From the NCBI GenBank assembly GCA_004172935.1, contig SDZD01000001.1:124001-188000 (forward strand): DNA of 64,000 bases, read 5' to 3'. Shown here piece after piece: positions 41,430 through 50,252 of this stretch (position 1 is its first letter; the number at the start of each line of letters is the position of its first letter). The translations under genes and the position numbers were made by a program. Under the pieces are notes generated by a model, which searched no databases, had not been told where the DNA came from, and worked only from the letters and a program-made list of their open reading frames with translations. Origin of the DNA: a bacterium. GTDB lineage: Bacteria > Armatimonadota > Abditibacteriia > Abditibacteriales > Abditibacteriaceae.

Positions 41430-43079
41430 ATGTTGACCTCTAGCTTTCGGATGTTATGCGCCACTATGGCATTGTGTGGAATGGGACAATTTGCCTCGGC
41501 GCAAATAACCCCTTTTCCACGGGTTCCCGACATCGGCGGTGCCCAACCTCCAGTTGTTAATGATCCCTTGACCAGCGGCGCCATTAACGACACCCGAAAC
41601 ACTCTTGCATCGGTCAAGCCATTGTTTGCCGCCAAAGCCCGCGCTATGGGTTGGGGCAATCCTCTTCCAGCCACACCAGAGCCAACACGAACTCAAGCGG
41701 GGCCGACGAGCCGTTACATCTCTTACTTTTCCACCAATGCCACGCAGGGGTACTACCAGACTTTCGAGCGAGGCAATCTCTATTACGATACCGTCCGGCA
41801 AACCGTTTTTCCCGTCCCCAAACGGATTCTCGATGCCTGGGGCACAACAGGTTGGGAACACGGGCCACTTGGCTTCCCCATCTCCGACATCGTCGTGACC
41901 TTCGCCCCATTCTGGCGTGGTGTCTTCTTTGAAGGCGGACTCGTCATGATAACGCAGGCAGGCGAAACCGTCATATTGCAGCGTAACACGGCCATCAGCG
42001 AACCGGGCGGCGACATCGGCGCGGCGCTCAACCCCACCGTCAAATTGGCCTCTGGCCTGACAATAACGCCGGGAGTCAAAGGGAAGGAAACGACTGTAAA
42101 AACACAAACTTCCGTTCCCAATGGCGGCCTAGGTCTGCCGCTATCGGGCGAGGTAGTCGTCAAAAGTGCGACTGAGGCGTATAAAAACGACCGCGCTCAG
42201 TTCTTTCAGTTTGGTATCGCCTATTGGCGGGCAACATCGCGCAAGGTCGATTTACTGCCACTGACTGGCCCCACGAAAAAATTTCCAACCTCTAACGCCA
42301 ACTTCAAAATCACCCTCAACTCGTTTCGTTGCAACCACGAAACCGCCGATGACATCCTCGAAGGCGATGGGCGCCGTGATGAGATTCAGGTCGGCGGCGT
42401 CACGCGCGTTTTCAAAAATGGGCTTCTTGAGCGCCAAAACATGCGAACCAGCGTCAGCTTTGGCGACGCTAACCGCTTCAGCACTCAGGCAGGCACAGGC
42501 GGGGATAAAGGTGGTATTCGCACAGGCGACATCGTCGCCAATCTTTTGGTGCAGAGTCGCCGCGAACCGTTCATTCTATTCGCGGGTAATATGGCACAGG
42601 GCGTGGATGCTGTCCAAATCATTCCGATGATATGGGAATGCGACTCGCGCCCAAAACCGATGAACGGCCTCACCCCGCTCAGCCCTAATCTCTTTGGTTC
42701 CGAAACCGAATTGCCAGAAGCACTTCAGATCGTCGAATCGGAAAGGAGTAAGAAAAACCCGTCCATCACTTATACGCCAGAAGGATTTCGCTTCACCTTC
42801 CGTAAACTTATAGCCGAGCAACTGTGGCGCAAACTGCGGCGCGGCCCCGATATGCTTATCGACGCAGGAGTACCCGGCACACGCCCCATAGGCTTTGTGT
42901 GGACGACCGAGGGCTACGCCTTCAATCCTCAGGGAGCATTATTCGATTTCGATATGATTGAAGCGCTCATGAACAACGACCTGGGCTATGGCAAAGGCAT
43001 CCTTCCCGTCAACTACACCGACGATGCGCGTCTGGGTGGCGGCGACTACACACTGTATTTGCAATTTGAAAAAGCCTGA
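41430..43079 (+). CDS. Exported protein with LGFP-like repeat region
   Basis: 549 residues with a signal peptide (MLTSSFRMLCATMALCGMGQFASAQ). Residues about 95-175 resemble LGFP repeats ('QTFERGNLYYDT', 'WGTTGWEHGPLGFPISD', 'GVFFEGGLVMI'), which bind or attach to the cell surface in Actinobacteria. The remainder is beta-rich and includes 'FKITLNSFRCNHETADDILEGDG', which may be a separate domain. Function is unknown. It is followed after 63 bp by another exported protein. Confidence 0.75.
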   Translation: MLTSSFRMLCATMALCGMGQFASAQITPFPRVPDIGGAQPPVVNDPLTSGAINDTRNTLASVKPLFAAKARAMGWGNPLPATPEPTRTQAGPTSRYISYFSTNATQGYYQTFERGNLYYDTVRQTVFPVPKRILDAWGTTGWEHGPLGFPISDIVVTFAPFWRGVFFEGGLVMITQAGETVILQRNTAISEPGGDIGAALNPTVKLASGLTITPGVKGKETTVKTQTSVPNGGLGLPLSGEVVVKSATEAYKNDRAQFFQFGIAYWRATSRKVDLLPLTGPTKKFPTSNANFKITLNSFRCNHETADDILEGDGRRDEIQVGGVTRVFKNGLLERQNMRTSVSFGDANRFSTQAGTGGDKGGIRTGDIVANLLVQSRREPFILFAGNMAQGVDAVQIIPMIWECDSRPKPMNGLTPLSPNLFGSETELPEALQIVESERSKKNPSITYTPEGFRFTFRKLIAEQLWRKLRRGPDMLIDAGVPGTRPIGFVWTTEGYAFNPQGALFDFDMIEALMNNDLGYGKGILPVNYTDDARLGGGDYTLYLQFEKA

Positions 43080-43142
43080 ACGCGGATTTCTGAGGCAACT
43101 CTGTTCCCTCTCTTAACACAAGGGCGCGCAAACTCAACTCCG

Positions 43143-43610
43143 ATGTTTTTTCAGAGTTCACGCATTGTCGCCCTCGCAACCATTGCCGTTTGCACACTAC
43201 CCTGCTTCGCGCAGCTCACACCCAAGTCATCTAAACCGAAAATCTCTCAGGCACAGGTCGCCAGCAAAAGTGCATTTCCAACTGTCAGCGCCAGCGATGC
43301 AAGCGTCAAGGCCGCGCTTCCAGCCACCGACCTCACCAAAGCGCGCACCAAACTCAATAAAACAGCGACCTTCGTGGGCCTTGTAACCGAGCTGTACCTG
43401 CCTAAAAACGGCAAGCGCGTGCTAATCGACTTCGCTCCCGACTACAAAAAGGCAGTCATCGGCCTGGTCGATGCCAAAAGCTTCAAGACCTTCCCCGATT
43501 TGCGCCAACTCAAGAAAAAGCGCGTGCTGTTGTCGGGCAAAGTCGTCGCCTATCAAGAGCAGATTCAGGTCGAACTCACTTCGGCTTCCTCCATCCGTAT
43601 CGTCAAATAA
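43143..43610 (+). CDS. Small exported OB-fold-like protein
   Basis: 155 residues. A signal peptide (IVALATIAVCTLPCFAQ) leads to a Lys/Ser-rich linker and a beta-barrel-like domain: 'KTATFVGLVTELYLPKNGKRVLIDFAP', 'LKKKRVLLSGKVVAYQEQIQVELTSASSIRIV'. This resembles the exported OB-fold modules found with nucleases or alone, but no ligand can be named. It is tail-to-tail with the HD hydrolase gene, with a 1-bp gap. Confidence 0.7.
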   Translation: MFFQSSRIVALATIAVCTLPCFAQLTPKSSKPKISQAQVASKSAFPTVSASDASVKAALPATDLTKARTKLNKTATFVGLVTELYLPKNGKRVLIDFAPDYKKAVIGLVDAKSFKTFPDLRQLKKKRVLLSGKVVAYQEQIQVELTSASSIRIVK

Positions 43611-43611
43611 G

Positions 43612-44247
43612 TTAAGGCTTCAAGAATCCGAGTTCGACGGCTTCATTCAACATTTCATCAGTCCACGCATGGAGTTCAGGGATGCTTTCAAGATCAGGCA
43701 GCGAACGTTCGCGCACCTGAGCAACCGAAACGCCATTAGCCCTCCATGCGTGCCCATGAGTAGTGAAGTTGAGTAGCATCGGGCACAATCGGTCGAAAAC
43801 TCCGACGAAGCGCGCTTCGGGCGAAGTCTTGAATTCGTACTCTTCCCATATGGCGCGAAATTCGGCGCCGAGTTCCTCATCAAGCATTCCAAACAGTCGC
43901 TCAGCCGCCGCGCGCTCGCTTTCGATACGTGATAACTGTAGAGCAGCATCAGCGTAAACGAAGGTATCGCCAGCGTAAATTTCGACCAAATCGTGAACGA
44001 GCGCGATTTGAATAGCGCGTTCTAAGTTCACGTTAGCAGCATGAGCCGCGTCGGAGAAGAGCAACAGCGAAAGCGCCAGATGCCACGAATGCTCAGCCGA
44101 GTTTTCGCGGCGTGAGTTGTCGCCGATGTATGTTTGGCGCTCGATGAGGCGCAGTTTGTCGGCTTCCAGCAAAAAGCGAAGACGGCGCGTTAATTTCGCG
44201 CTCGCCTTCGCCGATGGAAAGGGGGTATCGCTTATTCCTTCGTTCAT
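43612..44247 (-). CDS. HD-domain hydrolase, 5'-deoxynucleotidase (YfbR-like)
   Basis: 211 residues. The HD motifs are typical of the YfbR/HDDC2 group: 'RRENSAEHSWHLAL' (first His), 'ALVHDLVEIYAGDT' (HD pair and a following Glu), and a later 'GVFDRLCPML' Asp. Such enzymes remove phosphate from deoxynucleoside 5'-monophosphates. The nucleotide role fits with dcd nearby but they are not in one operon. The ATG at 44247 has no strong ribosome site. Confidence 0.88.
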   Translation of the reverse strand: MNEGISDTPFPSAKASAKLTRRLRFLLEADKLRLIERQTYIGDNSRRENSAEHSWHLALSLLLFSDAAHAANVNLERAIQIALVHDLVEIYAGDTFVYADAALQLSRIESERAAAERLFGMLDEELGAEFRAIWEEYEFKTSPEARFVGVFDRLCPMLLNFTTHGHAWRANGVSVAQVRERSLPDLESIPELHAWTDEMLNEAVELGFLKP

Positions 44248-44324
44248 AAGAAGTCAGTTAAGCGAATTGGGGCTTCTGTCCGTACAGTCGCACTTCGAAT
44301 CAAAAGTGCGAATTCACTCATCAA

Positions 44325-45002
44325 TCAATGATCGTGGTCGGCGGCTTCGGGAGGCGTCGCCAACGAATCGCGGTTATGCATTCCCACTGCATGTCCATTT
44401 TCAGGATCGAGCACAACTGGTTTGAAGGTGTTCTCCCAACGCAACCATTTCGCATGACCATCGGCGAACAAATAGTTCGCACCTTCGAGGTGGCGCTTGG
44501 TCGCGATGTGGCTTTCGAACTCTGCTGACTCCCAGGGGTGATAGTCGATGTCGCTCATGTTATCAGCGCGCTCGACCACCATGATTTGCTCGGCGATGTT
44601 CTGGAACTGGGCCTGCGAGTCGCCGTGAACGAAAAATCCGTTAGCCACATAATCCGAAGGCGTCGGCGCATTAACAGATGTGTCATTGTGAGCTGCATCG
44701 GTAGCCGAAGGGCAACGAAACACCTGAGCCGATTTAACGTAGGGCTGAACTGGCTTGTACCACATGTAAGGAGGAGTCGTATGCTCATCCTGCACCGGGT
44801 AACGCTCGTCGTAGTCTTGAATGTACTGCAACATCGCCAGGCCGATTTGCTTCTCGTTCGAGAGGCACGATGTTTTACGGGCGTTCTCACGAGCGCGGGC
44901 AAACACAGGGAACAGAATAGCTGCCAGAATCGCGATGATCGCGATAACTACTAACAATTCTATAAGAGTAAATGCAGAACGGGATCTATTGAATGGGCGC
45001 AT
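44325..45002 (-). CDS. Pseudopilin-like protein, tandem copy 1
   Basis: 225 residues from ATG 45002. Prepilin signal RSA^[18 protein letters not shown] with Ala at -1, followed by '[21 protein letters not shown]', a CysXX globular domain and '[16 protein letters not shown]'. It closely matches the next gene (45397-46041) in its first two thirds and in the 5' leader; the C-terminal tail differs and ends with His/Asp residues (DHDH). A TTG five codons upstream is in frame but the ATG is preferred. Role as for the protein at 38123: minor pilin-like fibre or membrane component. Confidence 0.88.
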   Translation of the reverse strand: MRPFNRSRSAFTLIELLVVIAIIAILAAILFPVFARARENARKTSCLSNEKQIGLAMLQYIQDYDERYPVQDEHTTPPYMWYKPVQPYVKSAQVFRCPSATDAAHNDTSVNAPTPSDYVANGFFVHGDSQAQFQNIAEQIMVVERADNMSDIDYHPWESAEFESHIATKRHLEGANYLFADGHAKWLRWENTFKPVVLDPENGHAVGMHNRDSLATPPEAADHDH

Positions 45003-45396
45003 GGTGAACAGCTTCAAAAACTGCTTATTAAGAATGATTATTCATTCCTAAGTTCCGATGTGCAAGGGGTAGAAAATTCGCAAATTGAGAATTCACGCTC
45101 AATAACGCGAAATCTCTAATCGTTTCTCCACAATAGAGCGTTTTCAGTAGCTTTCGATTCTGTTTATTAATGAGAAGCCTTCTCAATAGAAGATAGAATT
45201 ATGCTCACAAACCCTCACTACAGCACCCGAACAGCAGGTAATAAAAAGCGAAGACATTTTTAGCACCTTTGCTTTAAGATTAGGTTCAGAGGGCGATAGC
45301 CTCACCAGACACCATCACATCCCGTTATCTACATCTGGCCCAGAAACGAAACAAAACGCCCCCGCAAATGCTGGGACGTTTTGTTTGTTTGAGAAC
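45003..45396. other. Intergenic region with duplicated leader
   Basis: About 390 bp with no gene seen. The first about 190 bp (to about 45190) is similar to 46042-46226 upstream of the second pseudopilin, including GAATGATTATTCATTC (45032-45047) and the short palindrome TGAGAAGCCTTCTCA (45171-45185). The far end holds the terminator of the second copy. Confidence 0.6.
45351..45384 (-). terminator. Intrinsic terminator of pseudopilin copy 2
   Basis: ACAAAACG (45351-45358) pairs with CGTTTTGT (45377-45384), and the stem extends through a G-T pair and CCC/GGG; loop about 9 nt. It lies just after the stop codon on the reverse strand. Confidence 0.65.
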
Positions 45397-46041
45397 TTAG
45401 AACGAAGGGGGATTGAGGTTATCGCGGTTATGATAACCCTGCCCAATAGCGCCGGGGGCAACCGGAGTAAGGGTACGCTCCCATTTCATCCATTTCGCGT
45501 GACCATCGGCGAACAGAAAGTTCGAGCCTTCAAGGTGGCGGTTAATAGCAATGTGGCTCTGAAATTCGTTCGGGTCCCAGGGGTGGTAGTCGATGTCGGT
45601 GGCGTTATCGGCACGCTCGGCGGTCATGATCTGCTCGGAGACATTCTGGAACTGCGCCTGTGAGGCACCGCGCGCAAAGAACCCGTTGGCGACATAATCC
45701 GAAGGGGTCGTAACGGAGTTGTTGTTGTGCGCCGCATCGGTAGCGGAAGGGCAACGAAACACCTGAGTCGACTTGATGTAAGGCTGCACCGGGGAGAACC
45801 ACAGGTAAGGCGGAGTTTGCGATTCGTCCTGCACCGGATACTTCTCGTCATAGTCCTGAAGGTACTGCATGACGCCGATACCGATTTGCTTCTCATTGGA
45901 GAGGCACGAGGTTTTGCGAGCGTTTTCACGAGCGCGGGCAAACACAGGGAACAGAATAGCTGCCAAAATCGCGATGATGGCGATTACTACTAACAACTCT
46001 ATAAGTGTAAAAGCAGAGCGGGACTTATTGAATGAGAACAT
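45397..46041 (-). CDS. Pseudopilin-like protein, tandem copy 2
   Basis: 214 residues from ATG 46041. The signal RSA^[18 protein letters not shown], the '[21 protein letters not shown]' linker and the body ('[20 protein letters not shown]', '[21 protein letters not shown]') are nearly the same as in copy 1. Each copy has its own leader with a palindrome about 30 nt ahead of the ATG, so each is probably transcribed separately. The duplication looks recent. Confidence 0.88.
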   Translation of the reverse strand: MFSFNKSRSAFTLIELLVVIAIIAILAAILFPVFARARENARKTSCLSNEKQIGIGVMQYLQDYDEKYPVQDESQTPPYLWFSPVQPYIKSTQVFRCPSATDAAHNNNSVTTPSDYVANGFFARGASQAQFQNVSEQIMTAERADNATDIDYHPWDPNEFQSHIAINRHLEGSNFLFADGHAKWMKWERTLTPVAPGAIGQGYHNRDNLNPPSF

Positions 46042-46408
46042 GGCGAACAGCTTCAAAGCTGCCTATTAAGAATGAATATTCATTCCTAAGTTCCGAACAC
46101 TAAATTGTGAAACTTCCAAAATGAGAATTCACGCTCAACAATGCAAAAACGCTAGTCGTTTCTCCACAATAGGACACTTTTAGCAATTCTCACACGTCCC
46201 ACTAATGAGATATTTTTCTCATTAGTGGATTATTCCTAGCCAATTGTTACGCCCTTCCACTTCGGCGAGGGATGACTTCTCAAAAACCATGTTCAAGATT
46301 AACTTCAAACCTTCGTGGCCCCAATAGAGCGAAGGCTTTGTTTTTGCGTGAATACCATTGGTTACAATGGATGCATCGAATCCTTTCGATACATCCCGAA
46401 CCTCTTCC
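46042..46408. other. Intergenic region between divergent genes, with palindromes
   Basis: About 365 bp. It holds GAATGAATATTCATTC (46070-46085), a perfect 16-bp palindrome in the leader of pseudopilin copy 2, and the hairpin ACTAATGAGA-TATTTT-TCTCATTAGT (46201-46226). A reverse open frame (46222-46509) overlaps the WD40 gene start and is not believed. Confidence 0.55.
46070..46085. promoter_or_regulatory. Perfect 16-bp palindrome in the pseudopilin leader
   Basis: GAATGAATATTCATTC lies 29 bp before the ATG of copy 2; the copy-1 equivalent at 45032-45047 differs by one base (GAATGATTATTCATTC). A regulator site or leader hairpin is possible. Confidence 0.45.
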
Positions 46409-47428
46409 ATGAAATCGCTCGCTCCCGTTCTCTTGTGTGCTACAGCCCTCGCTATCTCGTCTGCCCAAGCCGCAACACCTGTAGTCCCAACTCCGCTGCA
46501 CACTTTCACTACTCAACGCGAAGATGTTACCCATCTAGTATTTTCCCCCGACGGCAAAACTTTGGCTTCAGGAGGCGAAAACTGCCGCCTTCAATTCTGG
46601 GACTTGAAAACTGGCAAACAGAAACGCGGCCTAAGCCGCCAAATCGACAGCCTCTACAATATCCACTACTCTCCCGATGGAAAACTGATTGCAACGGGCA
46701 CCTCGCAATTTGTCGGCGTTCAGCTTTGGGACGCGCAAACTGGCCAGCTGCTGCGTACCCTCAAAGAACCCTACCCCGCCTCCAAAGGTCAGCATGTCTT
46801 CTCCTTTGAATTTGCTCCCGATGGTCGCAGCCTATTCGCCTGTTCCTACCCCACTGTCATCCAGCAATGGGACATCAAAAGCGGCAAAATGCTGCGCGCC
46901 TTCAAGGGCGTCGGCAAACAATACGACTTCGCCATTTCGCCCAACGGCAAAACGCTGGTGAGCGCCAGTCCTCTGCATACGGGCGACGACAATCATATCG
47001 ACAAAACCATTGGCCACGTGTGGGACATCAAGAGCGGTAAAGTCGTTCGCTCGGTGCCGGGCATAGGCTGGCCCATCACCTTCTCACCAAATGGCAGCCA
47101 ACTGTTCACTCGCCTGGTCGATAATGGCAACGACAGCAAATGGGGCCAATGGTCGCTGCCCTCAGGAAAATTAGTTCGCCGCTCGCCGCAACGCCTCACG
47201 GCGAATGGTGGCGCTACCCCATTGGCAATTTCGCCCAATGGTCGCCTAATGGCCACAGGCCACCAGAACAAGACGGTGCTCATCGCGGACGCACGCACGC
47301 ACAAACTTCTCCAACTCCTGCCCGCTGGCAACGCGATGATATTGGCCGTCGCCTTCTCGCCCGATGGCTCGATCTTAGCCACCTCCGATTGGAACTCGCG
47401 CATCCGCCTCTGGCGCGTCAAAAGCTAA
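46409..47428 (+). CDS. Exported WD40-repeat beta-propeller protein
   Basis: 339 residues from ATG 46409, which begins a signal peptide (MKSLAPVLLCATALAISSAQA). About six to seven WD40-type blades follow, each with 'FSPDGKTLASGG..', 'W(D)' ends such as 'LQFWDLKTGKQ', 'VQLWDAQTGQ', 'QQWDIKSGK', 'GHVWDIKSGK', 'IRLWRVKS'. The fold is a binding platform; no partner can be named. An ATG at 46367 would put non-conserved residues before the signal peptide. The gene ends at an inverted repeat that overlaps the convergent TPR gene. Confidence 0.88.
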   Translation: MKSLAPVLLCATALAISSAQAATPVVPTPLHTFTTQREDVTHLVFSPDGKTLASGGENCRLQFWDLKTGKQKRGLSRQIDSLYNIHYSPDGKLIATGTSQFVGVQLWDAQTGQLLRTLKEPYPASKGQHVFSFEFAPDGRSLFACSYPTVIQQWDIKSGKMLRAFKGVGKQYDFAISPNGKTLVSASPLHTGDDNHIDKTIGHVWDIKSGKVVRSVPGIGWPITFSPNGSQLFTRLVDNGNDSKWGQWSLPSGKLVRRSPQRLTANGGATPLAISPNGRLMATGHQNKTVLIADARTHKLLQLLPAGNAMILAVAFSPDGSILATSDWNSRIRLWRVKS

Positions 47429-47434
47429 AGCACC

Positions 47435-47472
47435 ATTTGCGCGAACTCAATATCCTTCGAGTTCGCGCAAAT
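47435..47472. terminator. Hairpin overlapping the 3' coding end of the TPR gene
   Basis: ATTTGCGCGAACTC (47435-47448) and GAGTTCGCGCAAAT (47459-47472) are a perfect 14-bp inverted repeat with a 10-nt loop. The right arm and loop encode the last residues of the TPR protein (stop at 47447). T runs are weak, so it may be a convergent terminator or an mRNA end-protecting hairpin. Confidence 0.5.
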
Positions 47473-48133
47473 ATTCGCGGGCCTCTTTGTTGTCCGGTTC
47501 CAATTCGAGCAAATCACGCATCTCCGCTCTAGCCTCTTCGAAGCGGTCGGTTTGAGCGTAGATGATAGCCAGGTTCCAATGCGCGCTCGTCTCTTCCGGG
47601 TATTTGCTCTTAAATTTCTGGAAAAACAGTTCGGCCTCGTGCCCTTTAAAATCGCCCTTATCGACGTTCGAGGCCATAACCACAAACTGTTTGTAATCGC
47701 GTTCGGTATGTACCGAGTAGGCCCCAAGTTGGAGGGTTGCGACTACGCACATCCATACAAACCCCAAAACGATGGGCAACTTCAAAGCTGCCGTTCTAAG
47801 CCCCTTGTTGTAGTAACGAGCAAACGCAACACGCTGCGAAACGTAGAATTGCCACGACAGAATGAGTGCCATCGCAAACCCGACGAGTTGAAGATGCCTC
47901 TGCAAATTCTCCTCATCAACCAACAACAACCTCACCTGCACAAGGCCATACAAAGCGAGACTGGCCCAAACGAAAATGCGAGTCCGAAGTGGCGGTGAAA
48001 TTCCCAACCGACGATTATTAATTCCCCACACCACAGCAGCGGGCACGACACACGACAACATACACATCCAACAGATGCACACCAGACTCCAAGGCAATTT
48101 AGCCTTGGGTTGAGCTTGTAAAGAGGGAGACAT
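47447..48133 (-). CDS. Membrane protein with C-terminal TPR repeats
   Basis: 228 residues. Four hydrophobic helices are seen (about 14-36, 51-72, 81-98, 116-136), after which the chain becomes polar and helical with TPR-like sequence ('AHWNLAIIYAQTDRFEEARAEMRDLLELEPDNKEAREYL'). One or two TPR units would mediate protein contacts on one side of the membrane. I recognise no specific family. It is convergent with the WD40 gene. Confidence 0.75.
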   Translation of the reverse strand: MSPSLQAQPKAKLPWSLVCICWMCMLSCVVPAAVVWGINNRRLGISPPLRTRIFVWASLALYGLVQVRLLLVDEENLQRHLQLVGFAMALILSWQFYVSQRVAFARYYNKGLRTAALKLPIVLGFVWMCVVATLQLGAYSVHTERDYKQFVVMASNVDKGDFKGHEAELFFQKFKSKYPEETSAHWNLAIIYAQTDRFEEARAEMRDLLELEPDNKEAREYLRELEGY

Positions 48134-48231
48134 AACGAGCCTCGTAATTTACCACGAAGCCCTTTAATTTTAATTCAAATACTGACAGTGATATACAACT
48201 TCACGTAGTAATCTGTCCATTGCAAAAGACA

Positions 48232-48808
48232 TTACTCCGAAATGAGCTTCTCACCAACAGACTTCATAATTCTGCCATGCTCGCTAAACCACCATTGAGT
48301 TGCTCCTCTGATTTTCTCAAATTCGTGGCTATTTATATTTATATCTGCAAATTTTTTAGGATGTGTAATCCTATTTCGTATTTTTACAGAATCAACAAAA
48401 TCTTTCCATTCCTGGCTATTTTTATCGACCTTATTTTCTAAACCTATCAAATCAGGAAAGTAACTGAATATAAACAGAGTATTAGCTGTGATAGTTGGCA
48501 TCATTTTCTTTGTCGATTTTTTTTCCAGCTTCAGACAAAACAACGGTTGACTCATCGAGCAACGGCATGTACTCTGAATTTTCATCACCACTCTGAATCA
48601 AAATCTCTTTAATGAGCTGCTTAGTTGCAAACATAACAGCTTCAATAGTGGAGAAAGCACCTCGTGTAAATTGACGCATGTAGGCACCTTGATTCTGTAT
48701 ATCTACTGATGCATTTTTATGAAGATGAGCGTCCTTAAGCAACTCTTTCGTGATATTATCTAATTCCTGTACTCTGTGAAAAACTTGTGCCCAGTCTTTA
48801 AATTCCAT
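48232..48808 (-). pseudogene. HEPN-like gene interrupted by a frameshift at an A8 run
   Basis: Two overlapping reverse frames look like one gene. The first (ATG 48808, stop 48482) begins MEFKDWAQVFHRVQELDNITKELL and includes a helical 'QFTRGAFSTIEAVMFATKQLIKEIL'. The second, open to 48232, continues with 'FIFSYFPDLIGLENKVDK', 'FVDSVKIRNRITHPKKF' and 'QWWFSEHGRIMKSV'. 'RNRITH' is the HEPN RxxxxH motif. An A8 run on the coding strand (48517-48524) lies in the overlap and moving from the first to the second frame needs a +1 (or -2) shift. It may be a pseudogene, a programmed shift, or an assembly error. The region is visibly AT-rich compared with its neighbours, suggesting transfer. HEPN proteins often are toxin or defence RNases. 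Confidence 0.6.
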
Positions 48809-48828
48809 AATTTCTTTGTAAAACCGAA

Positions 48829-48864
48829 AAAAGGCCAAGGGAACATTTGTCCCCTTGGCCTTTT
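48829..48864 (-). terminator. Intrinsic terminator of icd
   Basis: AAAAGGCCAAGGG (48829-48841) pairs with CCCTTGGCCTTTT (48852-48864), with a TTTTTTCGG tail on the reverse strand. Confidence 0.85.
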
Positions 48865-48877
48865 CCAGTTTGATGAT

Positions 48878-50161
48878 TTAGCTCATGTTTTCGATGATGT
48901 TGTCACCGAACTCGGAGCACTTGATTTCGGTCGCGCCGTCCATTAAGCGAGCGAAGTCGTAGGTGACTCGCTTGGAAGCGATAGCGCCATCCAAGCCCTT
49001 GATGATGAGGTCGGCAGCTTCGCCCCAGCCCATGTAGCGGAGCATCATTTCGCCAGAGAGAACAACCGAACCGGGGTTCACTTTGTCGAGGCCAGCATAT
49101 TTGGGAGCGGTGCCGTGGGTGGCTTCGAAGATGGCGTGGCCAGTGATGTAGTTGATGTTCCCGCCGGGAGCGATACCGATACCGCCAACCTGAGCTGCGA
49201 GAGCGTCCGAGAGGTAGTCGCCGTTCAGGTTCAACGTCGCGATAACGTCGAAATCTTCTGGGCGAGTCAACACCTGCTGCAAGGTGATGTCGGCGATGGC
49301 GTCTTTGATGATGAGGCCAGCACCGGGTTTGCCTTCAGGAATGACGCACCAGGGGCCGCCGTCGAGTTCAACAGCGCCGAAGGCTTCTTTGGCGATTTCG
49401 TAACCCCAGTCGCGGAAAGCGCCTTCGGTGTACTTCATGATGTTGCCCTTGTGGACAAGAGTAACCGACTTCTGCTTTTCCTTGATGGCGTACTCGATGG
49501 CCGCAAGCACGAGACGCTGGGTGCCGAGTTTCGAGACGGGTTTGATGCCGATACCAACTTCAAGACCAGAAGCCGAAGAGCCGGAAGCAGTGGCGAACTC
49601 GCTGGTTTTCTCGGCAGTGCCGAAGCGGATTTTCTTGAAGTCATCGGCCATGTTTTCTTCCAGGAACGCGATGACTGCGTTGGCTTTGGCGCTGCCTGCT
49701 TCAAAGTCGATACCCGCGTAGATGTCTTCGGTGTTCTCGCGGAAGATGGTCATGTCCACCTTTTCGGGGTGCTTGACTGGCGAGGGTGTGCCGTCAAAGT
49801 AACGCACTGGACGCAAACAAACGTACAGGTCGAGCATCTGGCGCAAAGCCACGTTCAACGAACGGATGCCACCGCCAACGGGCGTGGTGAGGGGGCCTTT
49901 GATACCGACGAGGTACTCTTTGAAACCTTCGACGGTTTCTTCGGGCAACCAGTTGCCGGTCTGATCGAAGGCGGTTTGGCCCGCGAGAACTTCGAGCCAC
50001 TCAATTTTCTTCTCGCCGCCGTAAGCTTTCTCAACCGCTGCGTCCATAACGCGCACTGATGCGGCCCAGATGTCGGGGCCGGTGCCGTCGCCGCGCACGA
50101 ATGGGATCGTGGGATTGTTTGGAACTTGCAATACGCCGTCTTGGATGGAAATTTTCGCCAT
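48878..50161 (-). CDS. icd: Isocitrate dehydrogenase, NADP-type
   Basis: 427 residues, close to E. coli Icd in length. It converts isocitrate to 2-oxoglutarate and CO2. Landmarks: '[14 protein letters not shown]', the substrate-binding '[23 protein letters not shown]' region, '[12 protein letters not shown]', '[22 protein letters not shown]', '[23 protein letters not shown]', and '[17 protein letters not shown]'. Lys/Tyr residues in the last block suggest NADP use. It is a single gene with its own terminator. Confidence 0.96.
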   Translation of the reverse strand: MAKISIQDGVLQVPNNPTIPFVRGDGTGPDIWAASVRVMDAAVEKAYGGEKKIEWLEVLAGQTAFDQTGNWLPEETVEGFKEYLVGIKGPLTTPVGGGIRSLNVALRQMLDLYVCLRPVRYFDGTPSPVKHPEKVDMTIFRENTEDIYAGIDFEAGSAKANAVIAFLEENMADDFKKIRFGTAEKTSEFATASGSSASGLEVGIGIKPVSKLGTQRLVLAAIEYAIKEKQKSVTLVHKGNIMKYTEGAFRDWGYEIAKEAFGAVELDGGPWCVIPEGKPGAGLIIKDAIADITLQQVLTRPEDFDVIATLNLNGDYLSDALAAQVGGIGIAPGGNINYITGHAIFEATHGTAPKYAGLDKVNPGSVVLSGEMMLRYMGWGEAADLIIKGLDGAIASKRVTYDFARLMDGATEIKCSEFGDNIIENMS

Positions 50162-50221
50162 GATATTGGTTTAACGCTTTCGCGAATGGGTCAAGGCGAG
50201 TTTGACAAATCATCCAAAACT

Positions 50222-50248
50222 AAAGCCCGCGTTTTCGGCGCGGGCTTT
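50222..50248 (-). terminator. Intrinsic terminator of the phosphatase-heme gene
   Basis: AAAGCCCGCG (50222-50231) pairs with CGCGGGCTTT (50239-50248) over a 7-nt loop; the reverse strand continues TTTAGTTTTGG. Confidence 0.75.
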
Positions 50249-50252
50249 ACAA

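Noticed and set aside
44289-44310. Hairpin CGCACTT/AAGTGCG after pseudopilin copy 1
   Set aside because: It has a short stem and no T run on the transcribed strand; not strong enough to list as a terminator.
46222-46509. Reverse open frame of 95 codons
   Set aside because: Overlaps the signal peptide of the WD40 gene and has no ribosome site or family pattern.
49115-50059. Forward open frame of about 310 codons
   Set aside because: Antisense to isocitrate dehydrogenase; repetitive composition typical of a shadow.
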